Shown here piece after piece: positions 26,774 through 35,384 of a stretch of DNA of 64,000 nt. The notes under the pieces were generated by a model. It had not been told where the DNA came from, made no database searches, and was given only the letters and a program-made list of their open reading frames with translations. This DNA comes from Jatrophihabitans endophyticus (GTDB taxonomy: Bacteria; Actinomycetota; Actinomycetes; Mycobacteriales; Jatrophihabitantaceae), in NCBI RefSeq assembly GCF_900129455.1, contig NZ_FQVU01000006.1, forward strand, positions 1 to 64,000, given 5' to 3'. Numbering within the stretch: position 1 is the first letter of the stretch; every line of letters starts with the position of its first letter. The position numbers and the translations under genes were made by a program.

Positions 26774-27859
26774 TCAGGGCACCAGCACGGTGCGCTCGAA
26801 CGGACCGCCGTGCGCGGCCGCGTGCGCGACCGCGGCCGCGACGTCGTCCAGCGGGAACGTCGTGACGTCGTCGCCTGCGAGGTCGAGCACTCCCGATCGG
26901 ACCATGGCCAGGAGCCGGGGGACGACGTCGAGCCGGTACATCCACTGCCCGCGCACCGTGACCGAGTTGCGCATCAGCCACGGATAGGGCAGCGCGAGGT
27001 CGTCACCGCCGAGCATCCCCACACCGCCCATGAGAACGACCCGGCCGTACTCGCGCACCGTCATCGCGGCGCTCCGCGCGACCTCGGCACCCACCGCCGG
27101 TGGCAGCATGTCGAAGACGAGGTCGATCGGATCGTCGGCCGCGGCCCGCATCGCTCGCTGGTCGGCGTCGGGGTCGCCCGAGAGGGCGACGGTGACGACC
27201 CGCTCACCGAAGCGCCGCACCAGTCCGTCGAGCACGCTCCGGTTGCGCCCGACCGCGATCACCCGGGCTGCACCCATGGCCAGCGCCACGGCCACGGCCG
27301 CGCTGCCGAAGTTCCCGGTGGCGCCGCTGACCAGGACGGTCTCGCCGGCGCGCAGGTCACCCGCGTCCAGTCCGCCGAACGTGATGAGGGGTACCCCCAA
27401 CCCGGACCATCGCGCGGCCTGCGCCGCCCCGACCGCGCCGCGCTGCAGCAAGATCGCGTTCTCGGTCGGCACGACCGCCTGTTCGGCCCACGTGCCGTCG
27501 TGGAAGTGACGTGACAGGAGCAGGCCACCCTCGCCGCGCGAGCTCCAGCCCTGCAGCGTGATGTCGCCCAGGACGCCGCCGTCACGCGATCGGACGGTCG
27601 GGTCGCACCACACGACGTCGCCCGCCCGCAGCGAGGTGGCGTCGGGGCCAGTCCGCAGCACTCGGGCCACCGCGCCGACGCCGGGGATCACCGGCGGTTC
27701 GAGCGGGTAGCTGCGCGCCCCACCGAAGACCTCGGCCGAATAGGGCAGGACACCCGCCGCCATGACCTCGACCAGCACCTCGCCACCGCCCGCGCTCGGG
27801 TCCGGCACCTCCCGCACCGCCAGTGGCTGTCCGAACTCCGTCAGCACCGCTGCTCGCAC
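26774..27859 (-). CDS. Medium-chain dehydrogenase/reductase, zinc-independent (quinone oxidoreductase-like)
   Basis: 361 aa MDR fold. GroES-like N-terminal half (VLTEFGQPLAVREVPDPSAG; PPVIPGVGAVARVLRTGPDA) and a Rossmann half with ETVLVSGATGNFGSAAVAVA as the NAD(P)-binding loop. The catalytic zinc ligands of alcohol dehydrogenases (Cys in GVCxxD and His-Glu in GHE) are absent: GVLPYSAEV and PGVGAV occupy those places. It is therefore more likely an NADPH:quinone or enoyl reductase. GTG at 27859 with GGAGGAAAT upstream. Divergent from a LysR gene (97 bp), which probably controls it. Confidence 0.85.
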   Translation of the reverse strand: MRAAVLTEFGQPLAVREVPDPSAGGGEVLVEVMAAGVLPYSAEVFGGARSYPLEPPVIPGVGAVARVLRTGPDATSLRAGDVVWCDPTVRSRDGGVLGDITLQGWSSRGEGGLLLSRHFHDGTWAEQAVVPTENAILLQRGAVGAAQAARWSGLGVPLITFGGLDAGDLRAGETVLVSGATGNFGSAAVAVALAMGAARVIAVGRNRSVLDGLVRRFGERVVTVALSGDPDADQRAMRAAADDPIDLVFDMLPPAVGAEVARSAAMTVREYGRVVLMGGVGMLGGDDLALPYPWLMRNSVTVRGQWMYRLDVVPRLLAMVRSGVLDLAGDDVTTFPLDDVAAAVAHAAAHGGPFERTVLVP

Positions 27860-27956
27860 GATTTCCTCCGCTCATGGCTGCTTGTTCCATCGACGGTAGG
27901 AACCGCGCGGACATGCGTCCAACGACTGTCGAGCATCTAAGTCATCATGTTTCATC

Positions 27957-28841
27957 ATGGATCTCTCGATGACCGGCCTGCGGGTGCTGCTCGCTGTTGT
28001 CGAACAGGGCTCGTTCACCGCTGCCGCCGGTCGCCTCGGCTACACGCAGTCGGCGGTGTCGCGCCAGGTGGCGGTGCTCGAACGCGAAGCGGGTGTCACC
28101 CTCTTCGACCGGGGCAGGGGAGGTTCCCGACTGACCGCCGAGGGGGTGATCGTGGCGCGTCATGCCCGCGTGGTGCTGGACGAGCTCGCCGCCGCCGGAC
28201 GCGAGCTGACCGGGGCGCGCGAGCGGTCGGTGCACCTGGGTGCGTTCGTCAGCGCCGGGTTCGCGCTGCTGCCCGCCGCCCTGGCGTCGCTGCGGCGTCG
28301 TCACCCCGACATCAGGGTGACGACGCGGGAGGGAACCACCCCGGCGCTGGTTCGCTCGCTGCGCGCCGGCACCCTCGACCTCGCCGTCGTCACGGCGCGA
28401 CCGCCGTTCCGCGCGCCCGACGCCGAGTCGCCGCGGCTCGTCACCGAGCGCATCGGCGACGTCGAGCTCGTGGTCGCCGTGCCGTCGGACAGTCGCTACG
28501 CCGGCCGCGGCGAGGTCGGCGTGGCGGAGCTCGCCACCGCCGACTGGATCGCGAGCCCGGGCACGGCAGCCGAGCCGCTGCTCGGGGTCTGGCCCGGTCT
28601 GCCGGGCCGGCCCCGCGTCGCGCACGCCGCGCGGGACTGGTTGACCAAGCTCCAGCTCGTCGCCGCCGGCTGCGGCGTCACGACGGTGACCCCTGACGTC
28701 GCGCCGCTGCTACCCGGGGGCGTCGACCTGGTCCGCGTGGCCGACGCGCCGCCCGAGGTACGACGTCTCGTCGTCGTTTGTCAGCCGGGCCGGCCGACGC
28801 CGGAGGTCGCCGCCGTGGTCTCGGCGCTGCGCTCGCCCTGA
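27957..28841 (+). CDS. LysR-family transcriptional regulator
   Basis: 294 aa. N-terminal winged HTH (GSFTAAAGRLGYTQSAVSRQ, then VAVLEREAGVTLFDR) and a periplasmic-binding-like effector domain from about residue 90. It is divergent from the MDR oxidoreductase, the usual LysR arrangement with its target. The gap holds two CATCATG copies (one at the start codon) and an AT-richer stretch (TCTAAGTCATCATGTTTCAT) that could form the promoter region; no clear T-N11-A box was fixed. The 3' end overlaps the convergent MMPL gene by 61 bp. ATG 27957 or ATG 27969 are both possible. Confidence 0.9.
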   Translation: MDLSMTGLRVLLAVVEQGSFTAAAGRLGYTQSAVSRQVAVLEREAGVTLFDRGRGGSRLTAEGVIVARHARVVLDELAAAGRELTGARERSVHLGAFVSAGFALLPAALASLRRRHPDIRVTTREGTTPALVRSLRAGTLDLAVVTARPPFRAPDAESPRLVTERIGDVELVVAVPSDSRYAGRGEVGVAELATADWIASPGTAAEPLLGVWPGLPGRPRVAHAARDWLTKLQLVAAGCGVTTVTPDVAPLLPGGVDLVRVADAPPEVRRLVVVCQPGRPTPEVAAVVSALRSP

Positions 28842-31006
28842 GCGGCCTCCCGGGCCAGCGCGGCGTCGAGCCGCTCGCCCTCGATGTCGGGGTCGGGGAC
28901 GAGGCGGCCGAACCACGCCGGGTGGTGCCAGATCCGTTCGCCGACGATCGCCATCACCGCGGGGACGAGGGTCAACCGGACGACGAACGCGTCGACGAGC
29001 ACGCCGACGGCGAAGCTGAAGCCGATGGACTTGATGATCGGGTCGTGGCCGAGCAGGAACGACGCGAACACCGCCGCCATGATCAGTGCCGCGGCGGTGA
29101 CCACCCGCGCCGACTGCCCCGTGCCGAGCACGACGGCCTGACGGGCGTCGCCGTGCTTGGTGAAGTGCTCCTTGATGCGTGACACCACGAAGACCTCGTA
29201 GTCGCTCGAGAGCCCGAAGATGATGGCCAGCAGGATGATCGGCAGGAAGCTCAGGGTCTGGCTCGGCTCCACCCCGAAGACGCCCTTCAGCCAGCCCCAC
29301 TGGAAGACCGCGACCTCGGCCCCGAACGCGGCCCCCACCGAGAGCAGGAAGCCCACGATGGACTTGAGGGGCACGAGGACGGTGCGGAACGCGAACGTGA
29401 GCAGGACGAACGCCAGGCCGGCGACGACGACGAGGAACACCGGCAGGGCGGCGCCGAGCTTGCCCGAGACGTCGATGTCGGTGGCGGTGGCGCCGCCGAC
29501 GAGGACGTGCGTGCCCGTCGCCCCTTCGATGCGGGTGCGGTCGTCACGGATGCGATGGACGAGGTCGGTGGTCGCCTGGTCGTTGGGGCCGGTCGTGGGG
29601 ACGACGCTGATGAGGGCGATGCCGTTGGCGACGGTCGAGACCGTCGCCGACGCGACGCCGTCCTCGCGGCCGAGCTCGGTGGCGACCGGTGCCACCTGCG
29701 CAGCGTCGCGCACACCCTGGGCGACGACGGTGAGCGTGCCGTTGTAGCCGGGGCCGAAGTGCTCCGTGGTGAGGTCGTAGGCCCGGCGCGACGTGTCGTC
29801 GGTGGTGCGCGACCCGGCGCCGGGCAGCCCCAGCTCCATGCTCGTCACCGGAATGGCGAGGGCGCCCAGCGCGATGACGCCGACCAGCAGGACGGGCACC
29901 CGGTGCCGCACGACCCACGCCGCGTAGCGCGTCCCGCGCAGGTCCTCGGGGCGGGTGACGGCCGTCCGGGTCGCCGGGCCGGCCCGGCGCAGCAGCGGCA
30001 GGCGCGAGAAGCGGGCGACCCGCGAGCCCGCGAAGCCGAGCGCGGCCGGCAGCAGCGTGAGCGCGATGAGCAGGGCCACGAGCACCGCACCGGCCGCGGC
30101 CAGGCCCATCGTCGTGAGGAACGGGATGCCGACCACGGCGAGGCCGCACAGGGCGATGACGACCGACAGGCCGGCGAAGACGACCGAGCTGCCGGCCGTT
30201 CCCGCGGCACGCCCCGCGGCCTCCTGCGGGTCGTGGCCGTGCAGGACGTGGTTGCGGTGCCGCGACAGGATGAACAGTGCGTAGTCGATGCCGCACGAGA
30301 TGCCGAGCATCGTCCCCACCGACGTCGCGGCGGTGGCGATGTCGACGAGCGCGGCGAGGGCGGTGAAGCCCATGAGCGAGATGACGACACCGAACAGCGC
30401 GGTGACGATCGGCAGCCCGCCGGCGACGAGCGAGCCGAACGTCAGGACGAGGATGACGAGGGCGACGACGATGCCGATGGCCTCGGGGCTCGCAGCCTCG
30501 GTCGGTTGCGGGTAGACGGTGCCGGTGAACTCGACGCGCAGGCCGGCGTCGCGTGCCGCCGCGACGGCGGGGTCGAGCCGGTCGAGCGTGCCGGTCTTCA
30601 CGTCGCCCGGCGCCGAGTCGTAGTAGACCGTGGCCAGGGCCAGCAACTTGTCCGGCGACACCGAGTGGGTCCGGAACGGGTCGGTCACGGTGGTCACCTG
30701 CGGCACCCGGCCGAGCTGCTGGACCGTCCGGGCGACGACCGCCTGGTCGGCGGTGTCGGTGATGTCGCCGTCCTCGCGTGCGAAGACGACCTGCGTCGTG
30801 GCGCCGGAGGCCGCCGGCAGCTTGTGCTGCAGCACCGAGACCACCTGCTGCGCCTCGGTGCCGGGGATGGTGAAGGTGTTGGTCGTCTTGCCGCCGGAGA
30901 GCTGCGCGAGCGCCACCACCGCGACGACCGCGGCGAGCCAGCCCCCGAGCACGATCCAGCGACGGCGGAAGCACCAGCGCGCGAGGCGGTAGAGGCGGAC
31001 GGACAC
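28781..31006 (-). CDS. MMPL-family (RND-type) membrane transporter
   Basis: 741 aa with about 12 membrane helices: one at residues 15-36, a large external loop with DGDITDTADQAVVARTVQQL, then a block of five or six helices, repeated in the second half. The motif GISCGIDYALFILSRHRNHV in the first half and its counterpart IIFGLSSDYEVFVVSRIKEH in the second carry the proton-relay Asp/Tyr pairs of MMPL proteins. Such proteins export lipids or drugs by proton motive force; the cargo is unknown. GTG 31006 has AAGGAG upstream. Divergent from a TetR gene, the probable regulator. Confidence 0.92.
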   Translation of the reverse strand: MSVRLYRLARWCFRRRWIVLGGWLAAVVAVVALAQLSGGKTTNTFTIPGTEAQQVVSVLQHKLPAASGATTQVVFAREDGDITDTADQAVVARTVQQLGRVPQVTTVTDPFRTHSVSPDKLLALATVYYDSAPGDVKTGTLDRLDPAVAAARDAGLRVEFTGTVYPQPTEAASPEAIGIVVALVILVLTFGSLVAGGLPIVTALFGVVISLMGFTALAALVDIATAATSVGTMLGISCGIDYALFILSRHRNHVLHGHDPQEAAGRAAGTAGSSVVFAGLSVVIALCGLAVVGIPFLTTMGLAAAGAVLVALLIALTLLPAALGFAGSRVARFSRLPLLRRAGPATRTAVTRPEDLRGTRYAAWVVRHRVPVLLVGVIALGALAIPVTSMELGLPGAGSRTTDDTSRRAYDLTTEHFGPGYNGTLTVVAQGVRDAAQVAPVATELGREDGVASATVSTVANGIALISVVPTTGPNDQATTDLVHRIRDDRTRIEGATGTHVLVGGATATDIDVSGKLGAALPVFLVVVAGLAFVLLTFAFRTVLVPLKSIVGFLLSVGAAFGAEVAVFQWGWLKGVFGVEPSQTLSFLPIILLAIIFGLSSDYEVFVVSRIKEHFTKHGDARQAVVLGTGQSARVVTAAALIMAAVFASFLLGHDPIIKSIGFSFAVGVLVDAFVVRLTLVPAVMAIVGERIWHHPAWFGRLVPDPDIEGERLDAALAREAAQGERSAETTAATSGVGRPG

Positions 31007-31073
31007 GCGGGGCTCCTTGGGCTTGCGGGCGGCACGCCGATGGCCGGCGGCAGGGGGACGACTGCCACGGTAA

Positions 31074-31093
31074 GCATCATTGCCGTCGGATGC
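31074..31093. promoter_or_regulatory. Inverted repeat between MMPL and TetR genes
   Basis: GCATC (31074-31078) and GATGC (31089-31093) form a 20-bp partial palindrome in the 116-bp divergent gap, a plausible TetR operator. A -10-like TAGGGT (31111-31116) ends 6 bp before the tetR GTG, suggesting a leaderless tetR transcript. Confidence 0.4.
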
Positions 31094-31122
31094 AAAATTG
31101 CCGCACGTGTTAGGGTCGCGCA

Positions 31123-31737
31123 GTGTCCGACCCGTCCGATGGTGCCGTCACGGGCGGCGGGCTGCGCGCACGGTCCAAGGCGCGACGTCGCGATCTGATC
31201 CAGCGCACCGCGATGCGGCTGTTCGCCGAGCGCGGCTACGACGAGACCACCGTCGCCGACGTCGCGGAGGCGGCCGAGGTCGCGCCGCGCACGGTGTCGG
31301 GCTACTTCCCGAGCAAGCTGGAGCTCGCGACCGCGTTCGCCGACGACCTCGCGACCCGGCTGACCGCGTCCTTCCGCAGCCGGCCGGACGCCGACCTGCT
31401 CGACCTGCTCGACCAGTGGCTCGTCGCCGTCACCGATTCGCTGGACCCCGAGCTGGCCCGGCTCGCGCTCGCGATGTACCGGACGAACCCCGGGCTCGGC
31501 GCCCTCGGCAGTGCGCACCTCACCGAGTCCGCCGAGCTCGGCGCCGCCGCGATCGCCGCGCGCGTCGGGCTGCCGGTCGACCATCCGATGATCGCCGTCC
31601 GCGGCGCCACGATCGGCGCCACCCTGGGCGAGTACCTCAAGGCGATCGCGACCGGCGACGACGTCGCGGGGCTGCGGGAGTCCGTCCTCGCCTACCTGGG
31701 AGCCGTGCTCGCCCCGGCGGCGGCGGACGTCACTTGA
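31123..31737 (+). CDS. TetR-family transcriptional regulator
   Basis: 204 aa. N-terminal HTH: RDLIQRTAMRLFAERGYDET followed by TVADVAEAAEVAPRTVSGYF, the classical TetR pattern, then an all-helical ligand domain. Divergent from the MMPL transporter; likely its repressor. GTG at 31123 chosen as the first start after the -10-like TAGGGT. The 3' end overlaps the convergent acyl-CoA dehydrogenase by 8 bp. Confidence 0.9.
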   Translation: MSDPSDGAVTGGGLRARSKARRRDLIQRTAMRLFAERGYDETTVADVAEAAEVAPRTVSGYFPSKLELATAFADDLATRLTASFRSRPDADLLDLLDQWLVAVTDSLDPELARLALAMYRTNPGLGALGSAHLTESAELGAAAIAARVGLPVDHPMIAVRGATIGATLGEYLKAIATGDDVAGLRESVLAYLGAVLAPAAADVT

Positions 31738-32947
31738 GCTCGCCGGAGCTCTTGCCCAGCAGGCGTCGCGCGATGATGAGCTGCTGGATCTGCTGCGTCC
31801 CCTCGAAGATGTCGAGGATCTTCGAGTCGCGCGCCCACTTCTCCAGCAGCGAGTTCTCGCTGTAGCCCAGCGACCCTGCGAGCTCGACGCACTTCGTCGT
31901 GATCTCGACGCCGACGCGGCCGGCCTTGGCCTTGGCCATCGAGGCCTGCAGCGAGTTGGCCTTGCGGTTGTCGGCCATCCACGTCGACTCGAGCGTCAAC
32001 AGGTAGGCGGCCTCCCAGTCGGCCTCCAGCTGCAGGTACGCGGCCGCGGCCGCGGGCTGCGCGTAGGACGGTCGGTCGTAGTCGACCTCGACGCCGGCCT
32101 CGCGCAGCAGGTCCTCGATCTCGTCCAGCGCCGCCCGCGCGCAGCCGACCGCCATCCCGGCGACCAGCGGGCGGGTGTTGTCGAAGGTCTGCATCGCGCC
32201 GGCGAAGCCCTGTCCGGTGTCGTCGTTGACGTCCGGGTCGCCGAGCATGTTCTCCTTCGGGACGCGGCAGTCCTCGAAGATGATCGTCGCGGTGTCGGAC
32301 GCGCGGATGCCGAGCTTGTGCTCGAGCCGCTCGACGCGGCAGCCGGGCGTGTCCTTCGGGACGACGAACGACTTGATGGCCGCGCGGCCCTTGCTCTTGT
32401 CCAGCGTGGCCCACACGACGACGGCGTTGGAACGGCCCCCCGCGGTCACGTAGATCTTCTCGCCGTTGATGACGTAGTCGTCGCCGTCGCGCACCGCGGT
32501 CGTCGAGACGGCCGACGAGTCGGACCCGAAGCCGGGCTCGGTGATGGCCATGGAGGCCCACAACCCGCCGAAACGCTGCAGCTGCTCGTCGTTGGCCACC
32601 GACGCGATCGCCGCGTCGCCGAGCCCCTGGCGCGGCATCGACAGCACGAGGGCGACGTCGCCCCAGCACGCCTCCATGATCGACAGCACCGAGGACATGT
32701 TGCTGCCGTTCTTGTTGCCCGGCTTGTCCTTCGCCTCGTCGCGGCGCACACCTCGCGCCCCCGTGCCGCCCTCGCCGCCGTCGTTCATGCCGTCGATGAG
32801 CGCGGCGAGCGTGTCGAGCTCCTTGGGGTACTCGTGCTCGGCCTGGTCGTACTTGCGCGAGATCGGCCGGAAGATCTCGGTCGAGACCTGGTGGGCCTGG
32901 TTGACGATCTGCGCGAACTTCTTCGGCGTCTCGAGACTGATGGCCAT
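31730..32947 (-). CDS. Acyl-CoA dehydrogenase (FadE23-like)
   Basis: 405 aa, acyl-CoA dehydrogenase fold. Typical motifs are WASMAITEPGFGSDSSAVST (FAD/substrate loop), INGEKIYVTAGGRSNAVVVW, and the C-terminal helix bundle with LAGSLGYSENSLLEKWARDS and KILDIFEGTQQIQQLIIARR, with the Glu of FEGT at the position used as catalytic base in many members. Paired by a 1-bp overlap (TGATG) with a second, more divergent dehydrogenase upstream; the pair resembles Mycobacterium FadE23/FadE24 and may form a heteromer. The chain length of the substrate cannot be read. Confidence 0.87.
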   Translation of the reverse strand: MAISLETPKKFAQIVNQAHQVSTEIFRPISRKYDQAEHEYPKELDTLAALIDGMNDGGEGGTGARGVRRDEAKDKPGNKNGSNMSSVLSIMEACWGDVALVLSMPRQGLGDAAIASVANDEQLQRFGGLWASMAITEPGFGSDSSAVSTTAVRDGDDYVINGEKIYVTAGGRSNAVVVWATLDKSKGRAAIKSFVVPKDTPGCRVERLEHKLGIRASDTATIIFEDCRVPKENMLGDPDVNDDTGQGFAGAMQTFDNTRPLVAGMAVGCARAALDEIEDLLREAGVEVDYDRPSYAQPAAAAAYLQLEADWEAAYLLTLESTWMADNRKANSLQASMAKAKAGRVGVEITTKCVELAGSLGYSENSLLEKWARDSKILDIFEGTQQIQQLIIARRLLGKSSGELK

Positions 32948-34275
32948 CAGACCAGCACCGCACCTTCCATGACCGCGGCGGCACGCAGGTCGCGGTACCA
33001 GCGCTCCACCGGATGTTCCTTGACGTAGCCGTGACCGCCCAGCAGCTGGACGCCGTTCGACCCGATCTGCATGCCGTACTCGGCGGTGAGCCGGCGCGCC
33101 AGGGCGGCCTCGCGGGCGAAGCTCCTGCCCTGCTCGGCGCGGGCCGCGGCGCGCAGCGTGGTGAGTCGCGCGCCCTCGAGCTCGATGCCGATGTTGGCGA
33201 CCATGAACGCGACCGCCTGCCGGTTGCTGATCGGCTCGCCGAAGGCCTTGCGTTCGTTGACGTAGGGGATCACGTAGTCGAGGACCGCCTTGCCCGTGCC
33301 GCAGGCGAGCGACGCCCACCCGATGCGCGAGAGCCGGATGCAGTCGGCGTAGACGTCGGCGGCCGCCGCCCCCAGCAGCGCTGCCTTCGGGACCGTCACC
33401 CCGTCGAGCAGGACGCGGCTGGTCGCGGCGGCCCGCAACCCCATCGCCGGCTCGGACTCGACGGTGATGCCCGTCGTCCCCGACTCGAGGACGAACAGCG
33501 CCGGCGTGCCCTCGAGCGCCGCCGCGACGACGAAGAGCTCGGCGCTCGCGGCCCGCGGCACCAGGGACTTCACGCCGTCGAGCACGTAGCCGTCCGGTGT
33601 CTCGCGGGCGGTGGTCCGCAGGTCGAAGGGGTCGAAGAGCGGGCGCGGTTCGAGCACGCACAGCGCGGCGGCGGGGACGTCGTCGCCGACGAAGGCGGGC
33701 AGGTAGGTCTGCTGCTGCGACTCGTCACCCCACAGCACCAGCGCGTTCGCGACCGCGGCCGGCGCCAGGCAGGCGACGGCCAGGCCCATGTCGCCGTGGG
33801 CGAGGGCCTCGGCGACCAGCGCGCCGGTCGTGACCGAGCGCTCGCTCGCCATGCCGCCGAGCGACTCGGGCACGGTGAGCTGGGCGAGCCCGAGCTCGGT
33901 GACGGAGCGCTTGAGCACGGTGTCGGGTGCCGCGCACTCGGCGTCGGCGTCGGCGGCGACCGGGCGCAGCTGCTCGGCGGCGAACTCGCTCGTCGCCTCG
34001 ACGAACATCTTCTGCTCGTCGGTGGGCGTCAGGTCGAACAGCCCGCTGCCGGTCGCGGTGCTCGGCCGCTTGCCCGCGCCGCGGCCCGGTGCCTTCGCGA
34101 ACGTCCGGTTCGCCGCGGCCACGGTGCGAAAGCCCGCGCGGCTCGCCTCGTAGACGGCCTTCTCCGTCTGCCTGCGCAGGCCGAGCCTGTCGATGACGGA
34201 GACGCCGGCGAGCCGGTTCAGGGCGGCGAGCCCGACGCCCATCACGTCGCGGCCCCGTCGGTTACGGCCAGACAT
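32947..34275 (-). CDS. Acyl-CoA dehydrogenase (FadE24-like)
   Basis: 442 aa with a basic N-terminal extension of about 75 residues before the domain starts (FDLTPTDEQKMFVEATSEFA). The central FAD loop is altered (AAALCVLEPRPLFDPFDLRT instead of the usual TEPxxGSD), and the end AEYGMQIGSNGVQLLGGHGY, VKEHPVERWYRDLRA keeps the family's C-terminal helix but lacks FEGT. It may be a partner subunit to the dehydrogenase that follows, as proposed for mycobacterial FadE heteromers. ATG 34275; longer in-frame sequence upstream is shadow. The 253-bp gap to the next divergent gene shows short inverted repeats (GGTA-aatc-TACC) but nothing else recognisable. Confidence 0.85.
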   Translation of the reverse strand: MSGRNRRGRDVMGVGLAALNRLAGVSVIDRLGLRRQTEKAVYEASRAGFRTVAAANRTFAKAPGRGAGKRPSTATGSGLFDLTPTDEQKMFVEATSEFAAEQLRPVAADADAECAAPDTVLKRSVTELGLAQLTVPESLGGMASERSVTTGALVAEALAHGDMGLAVACLAPAAVANALVLWGDESQQQTYLPAFVGDDVPAAALCVLEPRPLFDPFDLRTTARETPDGYVLDGVKSLVPRAASAELFVVAAALEGTPALFVLESGTTGITVESEPAMGLRAAATSRVLLDGVTVPKAALLGAAAADVYADCIRLSRIGWASLACGTGKAVLDYVIPYVNERKAFGEPISNRQAVAFMVANIGIELEGARLTTLRAAARAEQGRSFAREAALARRLTAEYGMQIGSNGVQLLGGHGYVKEHPVERWYRDLRAAAVMEGAVLV

Positions 34276-34528
34276 ACCTGACAACCCCCAGGTCGGAAAG
34301 TCACTGGTACACGTAGTTCCAGGTAAATCTACCGGTCGAGGCGGACGACGCAATCGGCAGTGGGCGGCGGCACAGGCCGGCGGCGCCCGTCGGCCCGGGG
34401 CGCAACCTGTACGGGGCCTGTGGGGTTGTGCGGGGCGGGCCGGCCGGGAACGCCCGCTGTCTAAGCTGCGTTGAACGGATGACGGTGTTCGCACCCGTCG
34501 TCGTCACCAATCGAGGAGGTCGGCCGCG

Positions 34529-35311
34529 GTGTCCAACCCGGTGATCAACAACTTCGGTCGCATGGGCAACGGCGGTTATCCCGCGCCCAGCGCCACCGAG
34601 CTGCAGGGCATGTACGACCAGCCCGCGTACGCCGGTCCCCGCCAGGGTGGCGGGTACATGACGCTGGACTCCGTGGTGCAGCGCACCGCCGCGATGCTCG
34701 CGACGGTGTTCGCCGTCGGCGCCATCACCTGGGTCGCGGTGCCCGATCGACTCTTCCTCCCGGCGCTGCTCATCGGCGCGCTGGCCGGCGCGGGCCTGGG
34801 CATGTTCCTCGCCTTCACCCAGCGGGTGAACGCGGCGACGGCGCTGATCTACGCGGCGTTCGAGGGCGTCTTCCTGGGCGCGGTCAGCCACGCGTTCGAG
34901 CAGTGGAAGCCCGGCATCGTCATCCAGGCGGTCGTCGGCACCGCGATGGTCGCCGGCGGGATGCTGTTCGTCTACAAGATCGGTGCGATCCGGGTGACGC
35001 CGCGCTTCACCCGTGTCGTGGTCGGCGCCACGATCGGGGTCTTCGGACTCATGGTCGTGAACCTCGTCGCCTACCTGTTCACCGACGACGGCCTCGGCCT
35101 GCGCTCCGGCGGTCCGATGGCCATCGGCTTCAGCCTGCTGTGCATCGTGATCGCGGCCTTCAACCTGGTCTTGGACTTCGACATGATCGAGCGGGGTATC
35201 CGGCAGGGCGCGCCGCAGAAGATGGCGTGGCTCGCGGCCTTCGGCCTCACCGTCACGCTGGTGTGGCTCTACATCGAGATCCTGCGCCTGCTCGGGTACG
35301 CCCGCGACTGA
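34529..35311 (+). CDS. Bax inhibitor-1/YccA-family membrane protein
   Basis: 260 aa. A Gly/Tyr/Pro-rich cytoplasmic N-terminus (about 1-45) is followed by seven hydrophobic segments; family features AAFEGVFLGAVSHAFEQWKP and LVLDFDMIERGIRQGAPQKM (the di-aspartate region that gates Ca2+ leak in relatives) are present. The role is probably a proton/Ca2+-sensitive channel or stress modulator. GTG 34529 has GAGGAGGT 8 bases upstream. It faces the thiolase gene convergently; a hairpin lies between. The order Bax inhibitor, thiolase, SGNH hydrolase, cbs, metB matches mycobacteria. Confidence 0.92.
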   Translation: MSNPVINNFGRMGNGGYPAPSATELQGMYDQPAYAGPRQGGGYMTLDSVVQRTAAMLATVFAVGAITWVAVPDRLFLPALLIGALAGAGLGMFLAFTQRVNAATALIYAAFEGVFLGAVSHAFEQWKPGIVIQAVVGTAMVAGGMLFVYKIGAIRVTPRFTRVVVGATIGVFGLMVVNLVAYLFTDDGLGLRSGGPMAIGFSLLCIVIAAFNLVLDFDMIERGIRQGAPQKMAWLAAFGLTVTLVWLYIEILRLLGYARD

Positions 35312-35329
35312 CGCACCCCCGTCTCCCGG

Positions 35330-35362
35330 CGCCGCCGGTCTGCCCCGCGCAGGCCGGCGGCG
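35330..35362. terminator. Hairpin between Bax-inhibitor gene and thiolase gene
   Basis: CGCCGCCGG (35330-35338) pairs with CCGGCGGCG (35354-35362) across a 15-nt loop, placed 18 bp after one stop and 22 bp before the end of the convergent gene. Confidence 0.6.
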
Positions 35363-35384
35363 TTCGCGTCTGCGGCCACCGCGC

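Noticed and set aside
34276-34528. Riboswitch or attenuator before the Bax-inhibitor gene
   Set aside because: Short inverted repeats only; nothing matches a known riboswitch core, and the leader is too GC-poor in pairing to support a fold by eye.
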